DNA of 64,000 nucleotides from a virus, in IMG/VR virus record IMGVR_UViG_3300025849_000018, positions 30,928-94,927 of that record, one strand, 5' to 3'. Below the pieces are notes generated by a model that saw only the letters and a program-made list of their open reading frames with translations, did no database searches and was not told where the DNA came from. Every line of letters starts with the position of its first letter. Position 1 is the stretch's first letter. Below, one piece after another: positions 47,616 to 57,381 of the stretch. The translations under genes were made by a program, and so were the position numbers.

Positions 47616-50600
47616 AAATACTAGCAGTATAAAATGTGTTTTGATTCTCAAACAAACTAAAACTAACAAACATCTCAGTCAAACGAACTATATCTACTGT
47701 AATATCAAGTGAAGCTCCAATATCAGATGATGTCGTACTAAAATATTTACCAAAAGGTTTTGTGCCTGAAACATGTAATACATCAACTAAAACTTTACGA
47801 TAAGTATCAAAAGGTAATGAGGTTAATACTTGATAAGAATACTCTTGATAAAAATCATTGTCATGTAGGTATTTATCACTACTTAAAAACCCCCTGCGAC
47901 TTGTAAAGTAACCAGGAGCAATGCCCTGTTTTCCAAGACCTAGTTTGAAAGATGATGTGACGGTCGGATCACGATTAAGCGTAGCGTTTACTGTCTCACC
48001 ATCACTGTAACCAAATCCAGAGTCAATCAAGGTTGTAGTAGAAATAAAATTATTACCAGACAGCGCCTCTGAAGTGACATTCGCGTTTAACCCAGTCCTA
48101 GGATAGTTTCTAAATTCGTTGACATATGACAATGTAACTGTAAGACCCGTTTCAAGACTTGTAAAAGTTTCACCTACAACAAAATCGTTTGTTGATGGAT
48201 CGTCGTCCGAAATGGATTGAAAACCTCTTGATGTGGGTAGTGTAATTCTAGTTGCGTTGATAGTCTGTGTATTTAGGTCATGTGAGGTGATTACCGCCTT
48301 GGCATAACCGGTGTTTCCTTCAATCGTTTCGCCTACGACAAAGTTTTGACCGACACCCGAATATTTTAATTCATAATCATATCTTTCCAAATAATAAGAC
48401 TTTGGTTCGTGTATTATAAAAATGGGGTCTTTGGCGTATAGTTCGCCTTGAGTGGTCTGAACAATGAACTCAACAGAACCAATCGAAACATCTTCGAAGG
48501 TAAGACCGGTCGTGGCCGTATAATCAATATTGGCAGCGCCACCGCCATAAGTAGTAGAGACATCTAAATTTGCAGTGTTGTATCCAGTAATATTACCTAT
48601 AATAGTATTAGAGTAAAAATTGGTATAAGTTACCTGGTTGTTGCGACTACTGACGGTAAAGTTTGCTGGTGTGCGATAACTAAAAACTCTACCATTTGAA
48701 TAAGATCCGGTTTCAACGCCGTATGTATTGGCATTTTCATAGAATATATTATTGATACTGATTACACCAACTTGAAACTCACTTATTTTTTCAATAGCAT
48801 ATGACTGTGCCGTAGATCGCGAATATATTGGGCGATCTGTTCTGAACGCGCCTGCGCCCGGATTTGTTGTTACTGTTAGTTGATACAATGGAGGTTCAGT
48901 TTTAATTTCACTGACTTTAGCACTGGCATATTCTTGATCGGAATCATTCAGTTGATATATTGTTTCATTCACTGTGATCGCATCATTGGCGCCGATTGTA
49001 TAATCAATTTTAAAAGTGTCTTTGACTCCGATTACATTTGCTGTGGCAGAAATATCAGTATTGGTTGATATTTCGCTTGACAATGTATCGTTTTTTAAGG
49101 ATAATGTATTAACATCGCCTATATAGTCTGTATTAAAGGAAGAAGCTCCTGCTGGAATGGGAAGGGTGGTGTAGAGTTTAAGATCGTCAAAATCGCCAGT
49201 TACTCTGCCAGTGTTATATAATCCAAGGTTTAAATCATTATTATATGTCTGAGTCCCCGGTAAAGTATCTGAAGCAACCAAAAGACCATTTAAATATAAG
49301 TATAAATTATTTCCGCTCTTTACTAACGTATAGTGGTTCCAGTCTGTCCAAGTGGGTTGTGTAGAAGCAACAGTAGTTTGCCAACCTCCGCTCACAGTGT
49401 GCCGTATCTGCAAGCTTGGAGTGGTTGAATTGGGTGCTGTTGCACCTATGTGGATTAACTGATTGCTGTATCCAGTGCCTATGACTGCGGATGTATCTCC
49501 AAAAGCAGAGCCGTCTTGTTTGAACCAAACCGCCCACATAAAATCACTGTTGTTATTCGTGGGTGAAGTTGCAAAGCGCAAAGTGTCGCCTGATGTATAT
49601 TCGAACGCGGAATTGATCACGCCATCTTGACCAGTTTCGTATGTTGGTGTAGCGCCAGAAGTGATGTTTATAGAACCACTGCTACTTCCATCGTTGTCTA
49701 AATTGCCGTTGAACTTATTCCAAACATAAGGGGTTGGGGCGATCGGTACAAAACTATCATAGTCCATTACAAATCCAGTGGCTGAAGACTTTGTTACTCT
49801 TCCCGCATAAACCACAGCATTGGTTACAGAATCGATAATCTCAACATTAGAAGATACTGTAAATGAACTCATATCTTCATTGGTATTAGCTAAATTTACA
49901 CTGACCAGATTTTGTTTGATTGTTTCAAATTGTTTAAACGCTGTCTGATGGTAAAACCACTCCTCGTTCTCGTTGGTCAAGTCATTCATTAAAAGTATTG
50001 ATTCTGATCCTAGAATGCTAGCATTCGCCGAATAACCCCAACCACCATTTATTAACTCAAACTCTACCAAACCTGTTTTGTCTACTACCGAGTCAACACG
50101 CAGTTTACCTCCACGGCCATCACCGTCAGTGAAAGCGATGATGTCACCCAATTTGTATCCTTCGTCATTTTTAACAATCGTTAACGATGAGAGTGATCCG
50201 AGAATACGCGCACTTACATTAGTAGATAAATCATATGTTCTTACATCTTCACCTGTTTGAAAGTTACCTGAAACATTCTCAAGATAAACGACTTCAATAA
50301 ATCTAGAATTCTTCTTGACACGAACCAGTCTATCAGCATAGGCAGTTGATCCAGTTATAGTGCCAGTGATTGTCTGACCAATCAACTGTACATTGGTTTC
50401 ATTCGGATCAATTTCAAGATATTGTACATTGACAAACTCATTGTCTGATGCTTTCAACAAATCATCAGCAGGATAATATATACCAGCTTCAATACCGTAT
50501 ATTAATTTGAAAAATAAATCTACTGCTCTCTCGGTGCCCTTTGCCCTATAAAAGTCTAAAGCATTTTTGATAAAGAGTCTTTTGTTTGACGCGGTGTTGA

Positions 50601-51048
50601 ACTGAATATCAGGTAGATACTTGTTCTTAAATGAAACAATGAACTTCTCAATAGTCGTGTCAATGTCACGAATATCTACTAACTTTCTTGCGAGGTATTC
50701 GTGATTAAAACTTTCAGCGGTGTTAATGTATGATGAACCACCGGAAGAACTAGTACAAAGAGTCAAGTCATTACAGAGAGTGTTACACCTAAACTGATCC
50801 AGTTTATCCAGCTGAACCATATAATAAGTTGAATACACAGCAATGATTTTACCAGTGGTATTTCCCTGCGTGACTGTATCGTTTTTATTGAAATTTGTTG
50901 TATCTTCAAGTGTCAGTAGTTGAAGATTATTTTCTGCCCACTCATAATATGCCTTTACAAAGGTAACAAACATTTTTCCTTCGTCACGATAAAACGCAGG
51001 AAACTGTCCCTCAACAAGAGGACTGATAAAGTCTTCAATCTGACGCAT
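47611..51048 (-). CDS. 7: Baseplate wedge protein gp7 with inserted LamG-like domain
   Basis: A 1145-residue protein (T4 gp7 is 1032). N-terminal part: FISPLVEGQFPAFYRDEGKM, then FVTFVKAYYEWAE and KNALDFYRAKGTERAVDLFF, as in cyanophage-type gp7. At about residues 437-640 a concanavalin/LamG-like domain is inserted: VWNKFNGNLDNDGSSSGSIN, FMWAVWFKQDG, DWNHYTLVKSGNNLYLYLNG, GDFDDLKLYTTLPIP. The rest is made of beta repeats. gp7 is a central wedge clamp. It overlaps gp6 as TAATG and precedes gp8 as in T4. Confidence 0.87.
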   Translation of the reverse strand: MRQIEDFISPLVEGQFPAFYRDEGKMFVTFVKAYYEWAENNLQLLTLEDTTNFNKNDTVTQGNTTGKIIAVYSTYYMVQLDKLDQFRCNTLCNDLTLCTSSSGGSSYINTAESFNHEYLARKLVDIRDIDTTIEKFIVSFKNKYLPDIQFNTASNKRLFIKNALDFYRAKGTERAVDLFFKLIYGIEAGIYYPADDLLKASDNEFVNVQYLEIDPNETNVQLIGQTITGTITGSTAYADRLVRVKKNSRFIEVVYLENVSGNFQTGEDVRTYDLSTNVSARILGSLSSLTIVKNDEGYKLGDIIAFTDGDGRGGKLRVDSVVDKTGLVEFELINGGWGYSANASILGSESILLMNDLTNENEEWFYHQTAFKQFETIKQNLVSVNLANTNEDMSSFTVSSNVEIIDSVTNAVVYAGRVTKSSATGFVMDYDSFVPIAPTPYVWNKFNGNLDNDGSSSGSINITSGATPTYETGQDGVINSAFEYTSGDTLRFATSPTNNNSDFMWAVWFKQDGSAFGDTSAVIGTGYSNQLIHIGATAPNSTTPSLQIRHTVSGGWQTTVASTQPTWTDWNHYTLVKSGNNLYLYLNGLLVASDTLPGTQTYNNDLNLGLYNTGRVTGDFDDLKLYTTLPIPAGASSFNTDYIGDVNTLSLKNDTLSSEISTNTDISATANVIGVKDTFKIDYTIGANDAITVNETIYQLNDSDQEYASAKVSEIKTEPPLYQLTVTTNPGAGAFRTDRPIYSRSTAQSYAIEKISEFQVGVISINNIFYENANTYGVETGSYSNGRVFSYRTPANFTVSSRNNQVTYTNFYSNTIIGNITGYNTANLDVSTTYGGGAANIDYTATTGLTFEDVSIGSVEFIVQTTQGELYAKDPIFIIHEPKSYYLERYDYELKYSGVGQNFVVGETIEGNTGYAKAVITSHDLNTQTINATRITLPTSRGFQSISDDDPSTNDFVVGETFTSLETGLTVTLSYVNEFRNYPRTGLNANVTSEALSGNNFISTTTLIDSGFGYSDGETVNATLNRDPTVTSSFKLGLGKQGIAPGYFTSRRGFLSSDKYLHDNDFYQEYSYQVLTSLPFDTYRKVLVDVLHVSGTKPFGKYFSTTSSDIGASLDITVDIVRLTEMFVSFSLFENQNTFYTASIS

Positions 51049-52823
51049 TAGAGTCTGACCTGTTCAACAGTCACGGTAATATCTTCTGGACGGATTTTTA
51101 GAATGGTTCTTCGCTCTGACTTCACATCTAGATCAAAAGTTTTAGCAAAAATATTAAAAGATTTATCAACCAGTTCTGTAGGCGCAAATTGATTTATTAC
51201 TAAAACGCCTGTCTCATAATTAACTGTACCAATGTTACGAAGAGCAACGTGGGTTCCGAATGATGTTGTGCCGATATTCAGTATACCACCGCCGTCATCC
51301 TCAATGAAACATTCGTGTCCGCTAAAGATAAATTTAGAAGATGATATGATAGAAGTTTCGTTGGCACCGTGAACACTTGGTAACTTAGGTATATTGTCTT
51401 TTAACTTGACTCCAAAATCAACGGTGAAGTTTGTAGGTTTCTTAACCACTGGCACAATCGTTTTGACAGCGAGAATCTCAGTATCGTTACTAACGATTGA
51501 TATCTGAGAACTATCAATACTAGCAAGAAGGCGACTATAACGAAGCGTCTTATTAAATCCATTCAAGGTGCTCGCATTATAATTTTGAATTGATGACTTG
51601 ACAATGAACTGTATATCGTTTACTGTCAACTGAGTTTGGTTCAGGTTATAACGAACTTTAGAATCCACTTTAATGTAAGTATATTCGGGTTTCACGAATA
51701 TGGGATCAATGGCCAATGGCGAACGCTTCTTTATGAAACTAGCGAATGCCGCTCTTCGTGAAGGAGGTAACTCATCTGTTGATTTCAAGTCAACAGCAAT
51801 AATCACTTTACCAAACTTCGGCGGCACGAACTCTTCACCACCATAAGCTGAGACATCATTGATTTCAGTAAACTGGTTAGACAGCAGTGTTTCATAATCC
51901 CTTGATGTAACAACGCGCTCTTGTGTAGTGAACGCACGAGGAGCATTGAACTTAATGGAGTCTAGACTTTCTGAGATTGTTCCACCCTTAGCAGCCTCGT
52001 TCACAACAACATTTGTAATGAGACTTGTTCCTACTTTGCCATCAGCTGAGAACAACGCAATCCCGTTAGGTAACTCACCGTTACAAGCGCGATACTGAAT
52101 CGTTACGATTGCTCTATCTTTTGGTTTGCGACCAATGATACCATCACCAAATACAATCTCATATCGGTCGTTGTCTGCCGGCTGAATAAAGAATACCTCA
52201 GATGTTGATCCAAGACCAAACAGAGAATCTGATCTGGTATATGACTTGAGAGTGCCGCCGTTATCTTCAAGCACACCTACAAGAAGACTTGTAACATCAA
52301 TTGTTTTATTTGATAATATAAATCGTTGTGAGTCATCGTTATTGACTACAAATGAATCTGAAACATAATCGCCTTCGTATAAATTAATATTCTCTGCGAT
52401 GAAAGTATTAGCCGCAACACCCGGCTTCGTAACAACATTATCACCAGTTACAAAAGTATAGTTGCGATTGCCCGATGTTCCAGTGAACGAGGTGCCGCGA
52501 GGAATAATAACTGAGGCCGCGTCACCATCATAGATAGATAAATTGACATTCGCAGTAGCAGACCTAAAAGAACGAGGTAAATAGTTAAGTTCTTTTGTGT
52601 GAGATATAACAGAATCGCGCAGCTGAGCGCTGTCAAGAAACATTTCACTTCCTAACATATTCAAATAAAATCCATTAAGATAACTATTATATGAAAGAAT
52701 ATCTAAAAGAACATTGATGTTTGACCCTTCAAAATCATAATCTTGAAAGACAGTTTGTTCTTTTAGATAATTTTTTAAATTTCCCTTGATTGAATCAAAA
52801 TCAAGTGTTGTTAAGTCAGTCAT
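51048..52823 (-). CDS. 6: Baseplate wedge protein gp6
   Basis: A 591-residue protein (T4 gp6 is 660). The N-terminus DFDSIKGNLKNYLKEQTVFQ, then DYDFEGSNINVLLDILSYNS and LGSEMFLDSAQLRDSVISHT, is diagnostic; the C-terminal gpJ-like part contains FNAPRAFTTQERVVTSRDYE. gp6 dimers form the continuous inner ring of the baseplate that triggers contraction. The gp25 stop is directly before its ATG, matching the conserved gp25-gp6-gp7 core. Confidence 0.96.
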   Translation of the reverse strand: MTDLTTLDFDSIKGNLKNYLKEQTVFQDYDFEGSNINVLLDILSYNSYLNGFYLNMLGSEMFLDSAQLRDSVISHTKELNYLPRSFRSATANVNLSIYDGDAASVIIPRGTSFTGTSGNRNYTFVTGDNVVTKPGVAANTFIAENINLYEGDYVSDSFVVNNDDSQRFILSNKTIDVTSLLVGVLEDNGGTLKSYTRSDSLFGLGSTSEVFFIQPADNDRYEIVFGDGIIGRKPKDRAIVTIQYRACNGELPNGIALFSADGKVGTSLITNVVVNEAAKGGTISESLDSIKFNAPRAFTTQERVVTSRDYETLLSNQFTEINDVSAYGGEEFVPPKFGKVIIAVDLKSTDELPPSRRAAFASFIKKRSPLAIDPIFVKPEYTYIKVDSKVRYNLNQTQLTVNDIQFIVKSSIQNYNASTLNGFNKTLRYSRLLASIDSSQISIVSNDTEILAVKTIVPVVKKPTNFTVDFGVKLKDNIPKLPSVHGANETSIISSSKFIFSGHECFIEDDGGGILNIGTTSFGTHVALRNIGTVNYETGVLVINQFAPTELVDKSFNIFAKTFDLDVKSERRTILKIRPEDITVTVEQVRL

Positions 52824-53258
52824 TTATCTTACTCTATAAAGTGTAATGTTGAGTTTTTCGGGTGTCGGCGATGTTGATGTCGCAAACTTTAAACTTATAA
52901 TTAACTCGTCTTCTTTCTCATTTGTAGTTACATTCAGTTCTAGAATTCGCACCCTCGGTTCATTATTGTCAATTGTTTTCCTAACACGATCTTCTACCTC
53001 ACCCAATACTGTTTCAGAAAAAGGTTCAAACAGATACGCCGAAATAGTAGAACCGAAAGCAGGATTTCTTCTTCTCTCATATTTATTAGTCAATAAAAGA
53101 TTCCTAATTGCCATAGAAACCGAAGATTCATTGGTCTTACGAGACAACTGCCTAGTAAAGGGATTAGGCAAAAAAGATTTATCAAAGTCACTATATATTT
53201 CATAGTCAGCATCAGTCTGTTTATACTCCTGATTATTCTTTATGATTCTTGCGGCCAT
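52824..53258 (-). CDS. 25: Baseplate wedge protein gp25
   Basis: A 144-residue protein (T4 gp25 is 132) of the GPW/gp25 family. It has the conserved KNNQEYKQTDADYEIYSDFD start, SVSMAIRNLLLTNKYERRRN, PAFGSTISAYLFEP and the EPR core motif (residues 100-102, EPRVRI). gp25 is the sheath initiator: it joins the baseplate ring to the first sheath layer. It abuts gp6. Confidence 0.96.
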   Translation of the reverse strand: MAARIIKNNQEYKQTDADYEIYSDFDKSFLPNPFTRQLSRKTNESSVSMAIRNLLLTNKYERRRNPAFGSTISAYLFEPFSETVLGEVEDRVRKTIDNNEPRVRILELNVTTNEKEDELIISLKFATSTSPTPEKLNITLYRVR

Positions 53259-53268
53259 CTGTTATACC

Positions 53269-53844
53269 TTATGCGTTTTTCGGACCACCGGTGTCGCCGG
53301 AAATAGTAAATCCATCCGAGAATGTATGAGTGTGCGCGGCGAAATCAAGACCCGAAGTTGATCCAGTTGTACCAGAAGCACCGCCACCATCCGTGAAGAA
53401 GTGTTCGTGCGTCTTCAGATTAATAGTATCAGCAATGACATCCGTTGTACCTGTGACTGTTGCTCCAGTTATATTGCCTGTTGTAGTAATATTTGCTGCC
53501 CCGAAATTTGCAGTTGTAGCGCCACTCACTGTAACCGAAGAACCAGAAACAGTAATTGTCACTGTCCCGTTTGTAATTTTTACTGTTTGATTTGCATCTA
53601 TTTCGATATGCCCCGCAGAAGCAGCATTAGGATATGGATTATATGCGCCAGCAGGATTGTTTGCGCTAAATGTACTGTTAGCAGTTAATCGAATGCTTCG
53701 AAGTTCTATATCTAAATCTTCAAGTTCTTCTGGTATTGCTGCTGACTCTGCATCTTTAGTTACTTTTAATGTTTGAAATTCAGTAACTAAATCATCAATC
53801 TCGCTTTGAAAACTTGTTACAAATTCCGGTGTAGTATATGCCAT
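53269..53844 (-). CDS. Baseplate spike-tip-like protein with HxH metal motifs
   Basis: A 191-residue protein from the ATG at 53842-53844, with AGGA 9 bases upstream (an earlier TTG is too close to the SD). The N-terminal 50 residues are helical and acidic. Residues 80-143 form a repetitive beta region (TVKITNGTVTITVSGSSVTV, NITTTGNITGATVTGTTDVI). The C-terminus has DVIADTINLKTHEHFF (HEH 146-148) and AAHTHTF (HTH 171-173). Beta-helical spikes of P2 gpV type end in a similar 'xGDVxAxxxSLKxHxH' segment that binds iron at the tip. It follows gp5 and an unassigned gene. A membrane-piercing tip or spike extension is inferred. Confidence 0.72.
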   Translation of the reverse strand: MAYTTPEFVTSFQSEIDDLVTEFQTLKVTKDAESAAIPEELEDLDIELRSIRLTANSTFSANNPAGAYNPYPNAASAGHIEIDANQTVKITNGTVTITVSGSSVTVSGATTANFGAANITTTGNITGATVTGTTDVIADTINLKTHEHFFTDGGGASGTTGSTSGLDFAAHTHTFSDGFTISGDTGGPKNA

Positions 53845-53850
53845 TATCAA

Positions 53851-54492
53851 TTATCCTGGAATTGTTATGTTTTCTAAATCAGTTATGTTATCCTGTACGC
53901 CGGCCACAGAACTAGAAACGCTATCAATTTGAGTTGTTACTTCACCAACAGCATCGCTGACTGTTGTGCTTAAAGAAACAATCTCATCATAACCAAGTTG
54001 GTCAAGTGCTTGGTCTTTCAAAGAATCGACGATACCTATTGCTTCATTCTTAATTGCGATTGCACCATCCATTACTGCGTCTGCTAAATCGTCTAAAGTA
54101 TTTCTTACAAGATCAGTAATACAATCTGCCAACTTTGTAGCAAGACTAGCAACTGCCCCTGCAATTTTAGCAATTGCACCAGCAAGTTGTGCAATTTGAA
54201 TTGCTAATTCGATTGCCGCCTCAATCGCTGGACCAGCGAGTCCGAGGACAACTTTTTTCGCCCACTTTAAAATCTTCAAGGGATCGGTGGGAAGCGACAA
54301 TATCGGCGCATACTTTGATATGAGATCAGTCATCTGTGTAACTTTCGCTAAAATTAGATCAGTCACAGTTTTTACATATGTGTCTACTTGTAATTGCAAG
54401 GCATCACAATTTAATGCACCGCCAGCAGCAGTGAGTCCATCGATGCTGTCTGCCCATTCATTTACTGTATCAATTGTTCCTTCTAATGACAT
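53851..54492 (-). CDS. Hydrophobic helical virion-type protein, unknown
   Basis: A 213-residue, almost entirely helical protein. Residues about 78-122 form a long hydrophobic, Ala/Ile-rich segment (VVLGLAGPAIEAAIELAIQI, AGAIAKIAGAVASLATKL), flanked by amphipathic helices and a C-terminal coiled-coil-like part (VSDAVGEVTTQIDSVSSSVA). No signal peptide. It lies between gp5 and the spike-tip-like gene, so it may be a tail-lumen or membrane-interacting factor used at DNA entry. No family is recognised. Confidence 0.68.
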   Translation of the reverse strand: MSLEGTIDTVNEWADSIDGLTAAGGALNCDALQLQVDTYVKTVTDLILAKVTQMTDLISKYAPILSLPTDPLKILKWAKKVVLGLAGPAIEAAIELAIQIAQLAGAIAKIAGAVASLATKLADCITDLVRNTLDDLADAVMDGAIAIKNEAIGIVDSLKDQALDQLGYDEIVSLSTTVSDAVGEVTTQIDSVSSSVAGVQDNITDLENITIPG

Positions 54493-54548
54493 ATATTATT
54501 TCAACCTATGTGATGTCTGTTATGATCCCGGTTTGGGTGTGATGTCTG

Positions 54549-56099
54549 TCACTCATCGATGTCTGTTACAATGCCTTTCGTTACTGTGATGTTTTTTCCG
54601 TTGATATCAGTGAACGTTCCTGTAACACCTGTACCAACAGTCAAACCTCCTTTGATATTCACGCTGCCTAAAATGCCGACAGAAGGTGTATCTAATGCAA
54701 CTCCCACTGCTTTTAACTGAATTGCCCCGTCTAAACATTCCATGAATAGTGAAGTGTTTGAAGTGATTTTATAATCTTTTTGTACTGTCTCTGATCTATT
54801 ACCTTCAGTCAGAGATTTATAATTCTCGCCAACATACACATGATAATCTTTAGCAACGTCAATATACATTGATTGACTTTTTGACGGCGACTTGTCAATC
54901 CTTCGTTCGTTTTCAGGTGTTACACCAACACTCAATACAAAGTTATTACCTGAAGTTTGTATTGTATTATTAAGAACATCAAGGTATAAATTGTATTTAT
55001 CAAGTCCACCACCTGCGTAATCAGTTTTTCCGTTATCATTTATTCTATTTTTCGGTGTTTCTTGATGGCCGACTGTCCAGTGTGCTGAGTTACCAATCTT
55101 TGTCGTTTCAATATTGCCAATCTCAACGTTGTGATCTCGTTTGATTAGTTCGTTATGATCCTTTCCAACCACCTCAAAGGACGAATCCATGGTTTTCTTG
55201 CTGCGTCTTCCCTTATAGTCGGGTTCTGAAACGCCACCCGCAGTCTTATATTGAAACCCAGTTGGACCGTTTTCAGGCCAATCCTTCTTTTTATTCTCAA
55301 ATGATCGTGTATCGCCATCTAAAAAAGGTGATGGTCCATTTGATATTTCTTCATAACAACCTGAGTTGTGCCAGATGTGTATGCGTTCATGATTGGGCGT
55401 ATCATCCAGTTCTATCGCGTGACCAGACTTGGTTGTGTATGTTGTGTTATATGGATATTCTGTATTGTATGCTGTTGGAAACTCATCTACTGGTGCCTGA
55501 TCTTTCGCTTCCTTTTTCCAAAGAGTGCTAACTGTATACGGTTCTTTTGGTAGTGTCTGACCAGAACCCGCAATCTTTTTTTCAGCATCGATGAAGTAAC
55601 CCTTTGCCAACGCAGCAACATCACTGTAAAAATAATTTTGCTTTGGATTCTTTTCCAACTGAAGCATCGACTTTTTACCAGTCGGGATATCTGTCAGTGG
55701 TTCTGGATATCTGGATTCTTTATGGTATGTTCCAAAAATGACAGGTATGTTTTGTTCATGTCCATCAAGATAAAAACCAAACACATATGTTGAAAGTGCG
55801 ATACCTGTCGGTGAAAGACCTACCGCATCAATCCAATCTGGAGTTTCAAACTCTTCCATCTCCTTGACTTTAATCCAACTGAGAGATGCGGACTGAACTG
55901 CTGACATCGGCCATGCCCATAGAAGGTCTTCATCAAGAATACCCTTGGGCATCGCGCCGCCTACGATAGACTTCTTACCCATCTCACCGGTCTGATCGTT
56001 TATTACACGAACCTTAACACGACCCAGATATCTAGGATCCTTAATGTCAACAACTCGACCCATAAACCATTTAAATTGTTCGCCAACCTTATAAAACAT
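54549..56099 (-). CDS. 5: Baseplate central spike protein gp5 (no lysozyme domain)
   Basis: A 516-residue protein. The N-terminal OB-fold is clear: KWFMGRVVDIKDPRYLGRVK and VRVINDQTGEMG, then LLWAWPMSAVQSASLSWIKV. The C-terminal half is a repetitive beta-helix with YTTKSGHAIELDDTPNHERI and HIWHNSGCYEEI, typical of gp5/VgrG needles. T4 gp5 has a lysozyme domain between OB fold and needle; I see no such domain or its Glu-Asp-Thr catalytic pattern here. It forms the trimeric cell-puncturing needle. It starts in a TAATG overlap with the hub gene. Confidence 0.88.
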   Translation of the reverse strand: MFYKVGEQFKWFMGRVVDIKDPRYLGRVKVRVINDQTGEMGKKSIVGGAMPKGILDEDLLWAWPMSAVQSASLSWIKVKEMEEFETPDWIDAVGLSPTGIALSTYVFGFYLDGHEQNIPVIFGTYHKESRYPEPLTDIPTGKKSMLQLEKNPKQNYFYSDVAALAKGYFIDAEKKIAGSGQTLPKEPYTVSTLWKKEAKDQAPVDEFPTAYNTEYPYNTTYTTKSGHAIELDDTPNHERIHIWHNSGCYEEISNGPSPFLDGDTRSFENKKKDWPENGPTGFQYKTAGGVSEPDYKGRRSKKTMDSSFEVVGKDHNELIKRDHNVEIGNIETTKIGNSAHWTVGHQETPKNRINDNGKTDYAGGGLDKYNLYLDVLNNTIQTSGNNFVLSVGVTPENERRIDKSPSKSQSMYIDVAKDYHVYVGENYKSLTEGNRSETVQKDYKITSNTSLFMECLDGAIQLKAVGVALDTPSVGILGSVNIKGGLTVGTGVTGTFTDINGKNITVTKGIVTDIDE

Positions 56100-57373
56100 T
56101 AACCCAATGACCTCTTCAAATTTGGTCTCCTACAGTCGAGAACCATAAAATGTTCAAACTTACCTGTGCCTTCTTTCTGTTTATTTAACATGTGACGGAT
56201 TGTTTTTACCAGAAAAATACCAGAATATACTTCTTGATCATCTGGAGCTGTAGAAAGAGCAGTGATTTCTGGAACCTTTACATCAATACAATCACCTACC
56301 ATTAAATTGGTGTCACCATAAACTCGTAAATTCATACCATAAGCAAATATCTTTTGACGAAAGGCAGCCTTATAATGCATGTGTTGATTAATTCGCATCT
56401 CAGGGCGAGTTCCGTCTTTTAACGCTAGATTGACAATAGATGGAGATGTTTCGGCAAAAGAGTTAAATGATGAACTGTGTATGTCATCTGACGAATCCGT
56501 GTTCTTAAATGACTTATGATCGACACTATTCACATACTCTTGTTTCGCAAAATAGTCGCCGTGTAAGATATCAAACTCCACATATTTATTTTTATGTGCG
56601 CCTTGTTTTATTTTATTCATAGAATCGCCTTGATTGAATACTTCATATTTCAAGATGTTTCTATGATTCACTCGTTTGTCTACATCCTTGGCTCCTGTGC
56701 CTGTTGGATATTCAAACTCAAACTGACTTGCCTTTGATTTGCGTGTCTCAATCAGATGTTCTATTGTCAAGAATTGATATTTTTCATTATCTTCGTAGAA
56801 TATATAATCAGAACCTTTATGTTCTTTTGACACCGCTCGTTCACAAATTAAATCTATTACTTGAAAGGGTCTGGTACGATTTACAGTGTAATCAAAAAAT
56901 CCATTGGTTCCATCCGGTGTTTCTATTGTCTTACCACTACCGAGGTCTTTCTGAACAACCTCCTTTAACGCCGCAACATATTCCATGTCCTTATATCTTT
57001 TAGTAAACAGACTATAAGAATTTTTCATCGCGTCCATTGTCACGCACCGAAGAACATATGACTTCAGCGAGGACATGTCATTTGACTGCATGTTCGTGAT
57101 GCTCTCTACAAAGAAATTATATGAAATCTCCTTGCCACTCGCGGGTGTTTTTATTTTAAAAGTAACTTTCTCTTCAGCGCCTATGGGAAGAAAGTTCATA
57201 AGTTCAATGCCTTCCGTCACCATAATGTCACAGACTATAGTATAATTATCTAAAGACTCAAAGATATCTACAGCCGTTACAAGATGTGATATCTCTTGAG
57301 GGTTACCACCAGTAAAGGTTGTGATTTTTATACTATCAAGTTCTACCGAACCCGCGTCAACTGTTTCCGCCAT
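56099..57373 (-). CDS. Baseplate hub protein, gp27-like
   Basis: A 424-residue protein. It has the N-terminal tube-like domain pattern SVELDSIKITTFTGGNPQEI plus FESLDNYTIVCDIMVTEGIE and a second domain with QVIDLICERAVSKEHKGSDY and YIFYEDNEKYQFLTIEHL. This matches the general hub fold (T4 gp27, P2 gpD) that links tube to spike. The location directly before gp5, with which it overlaps by one base, supports this. T4 gp27 is 391 residues. Confidence 0.82.
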   Translation of the reverse strand: MAETVDAGSVELDSIKITTFTGGNPQEISHLVTAVDIFESLDNYTIVCDIMVTEGIELMNFLPIGAEEKVTFKIKTPASGKEISYNFFVESITNMQSNDMSSLKSYVLRCVTMDAMKNSYSLFTKRYKDMEYVAALKEVVQKDLGSGKTIETPDGTNGFFDYTVNRTRPFQVIDLICERAVSKEHKGSDYIFYEDNEKYQFLTIEHLIETRKSKASQFEFEYPTGTGAKDVDKRVNHRNILKYEVFNQGDSMNKIKQGAHKNKYVEFDILHGDYFAKQEYVNSVDHKSFKNTDSSDDIHSSSFNSFAETSPSIVNLALKDGTRPEMRINQHMHYKAAFRQKIFAYGMNLRVYGDTNLMVGDCIDVKVPEITALSTAPDDQEVYSGIFLVKTIRHMLNKQKEGTGKFEHFMVLDCRRPNLKRSLG

Positions 57374-57381
57374 ACTCTAGA

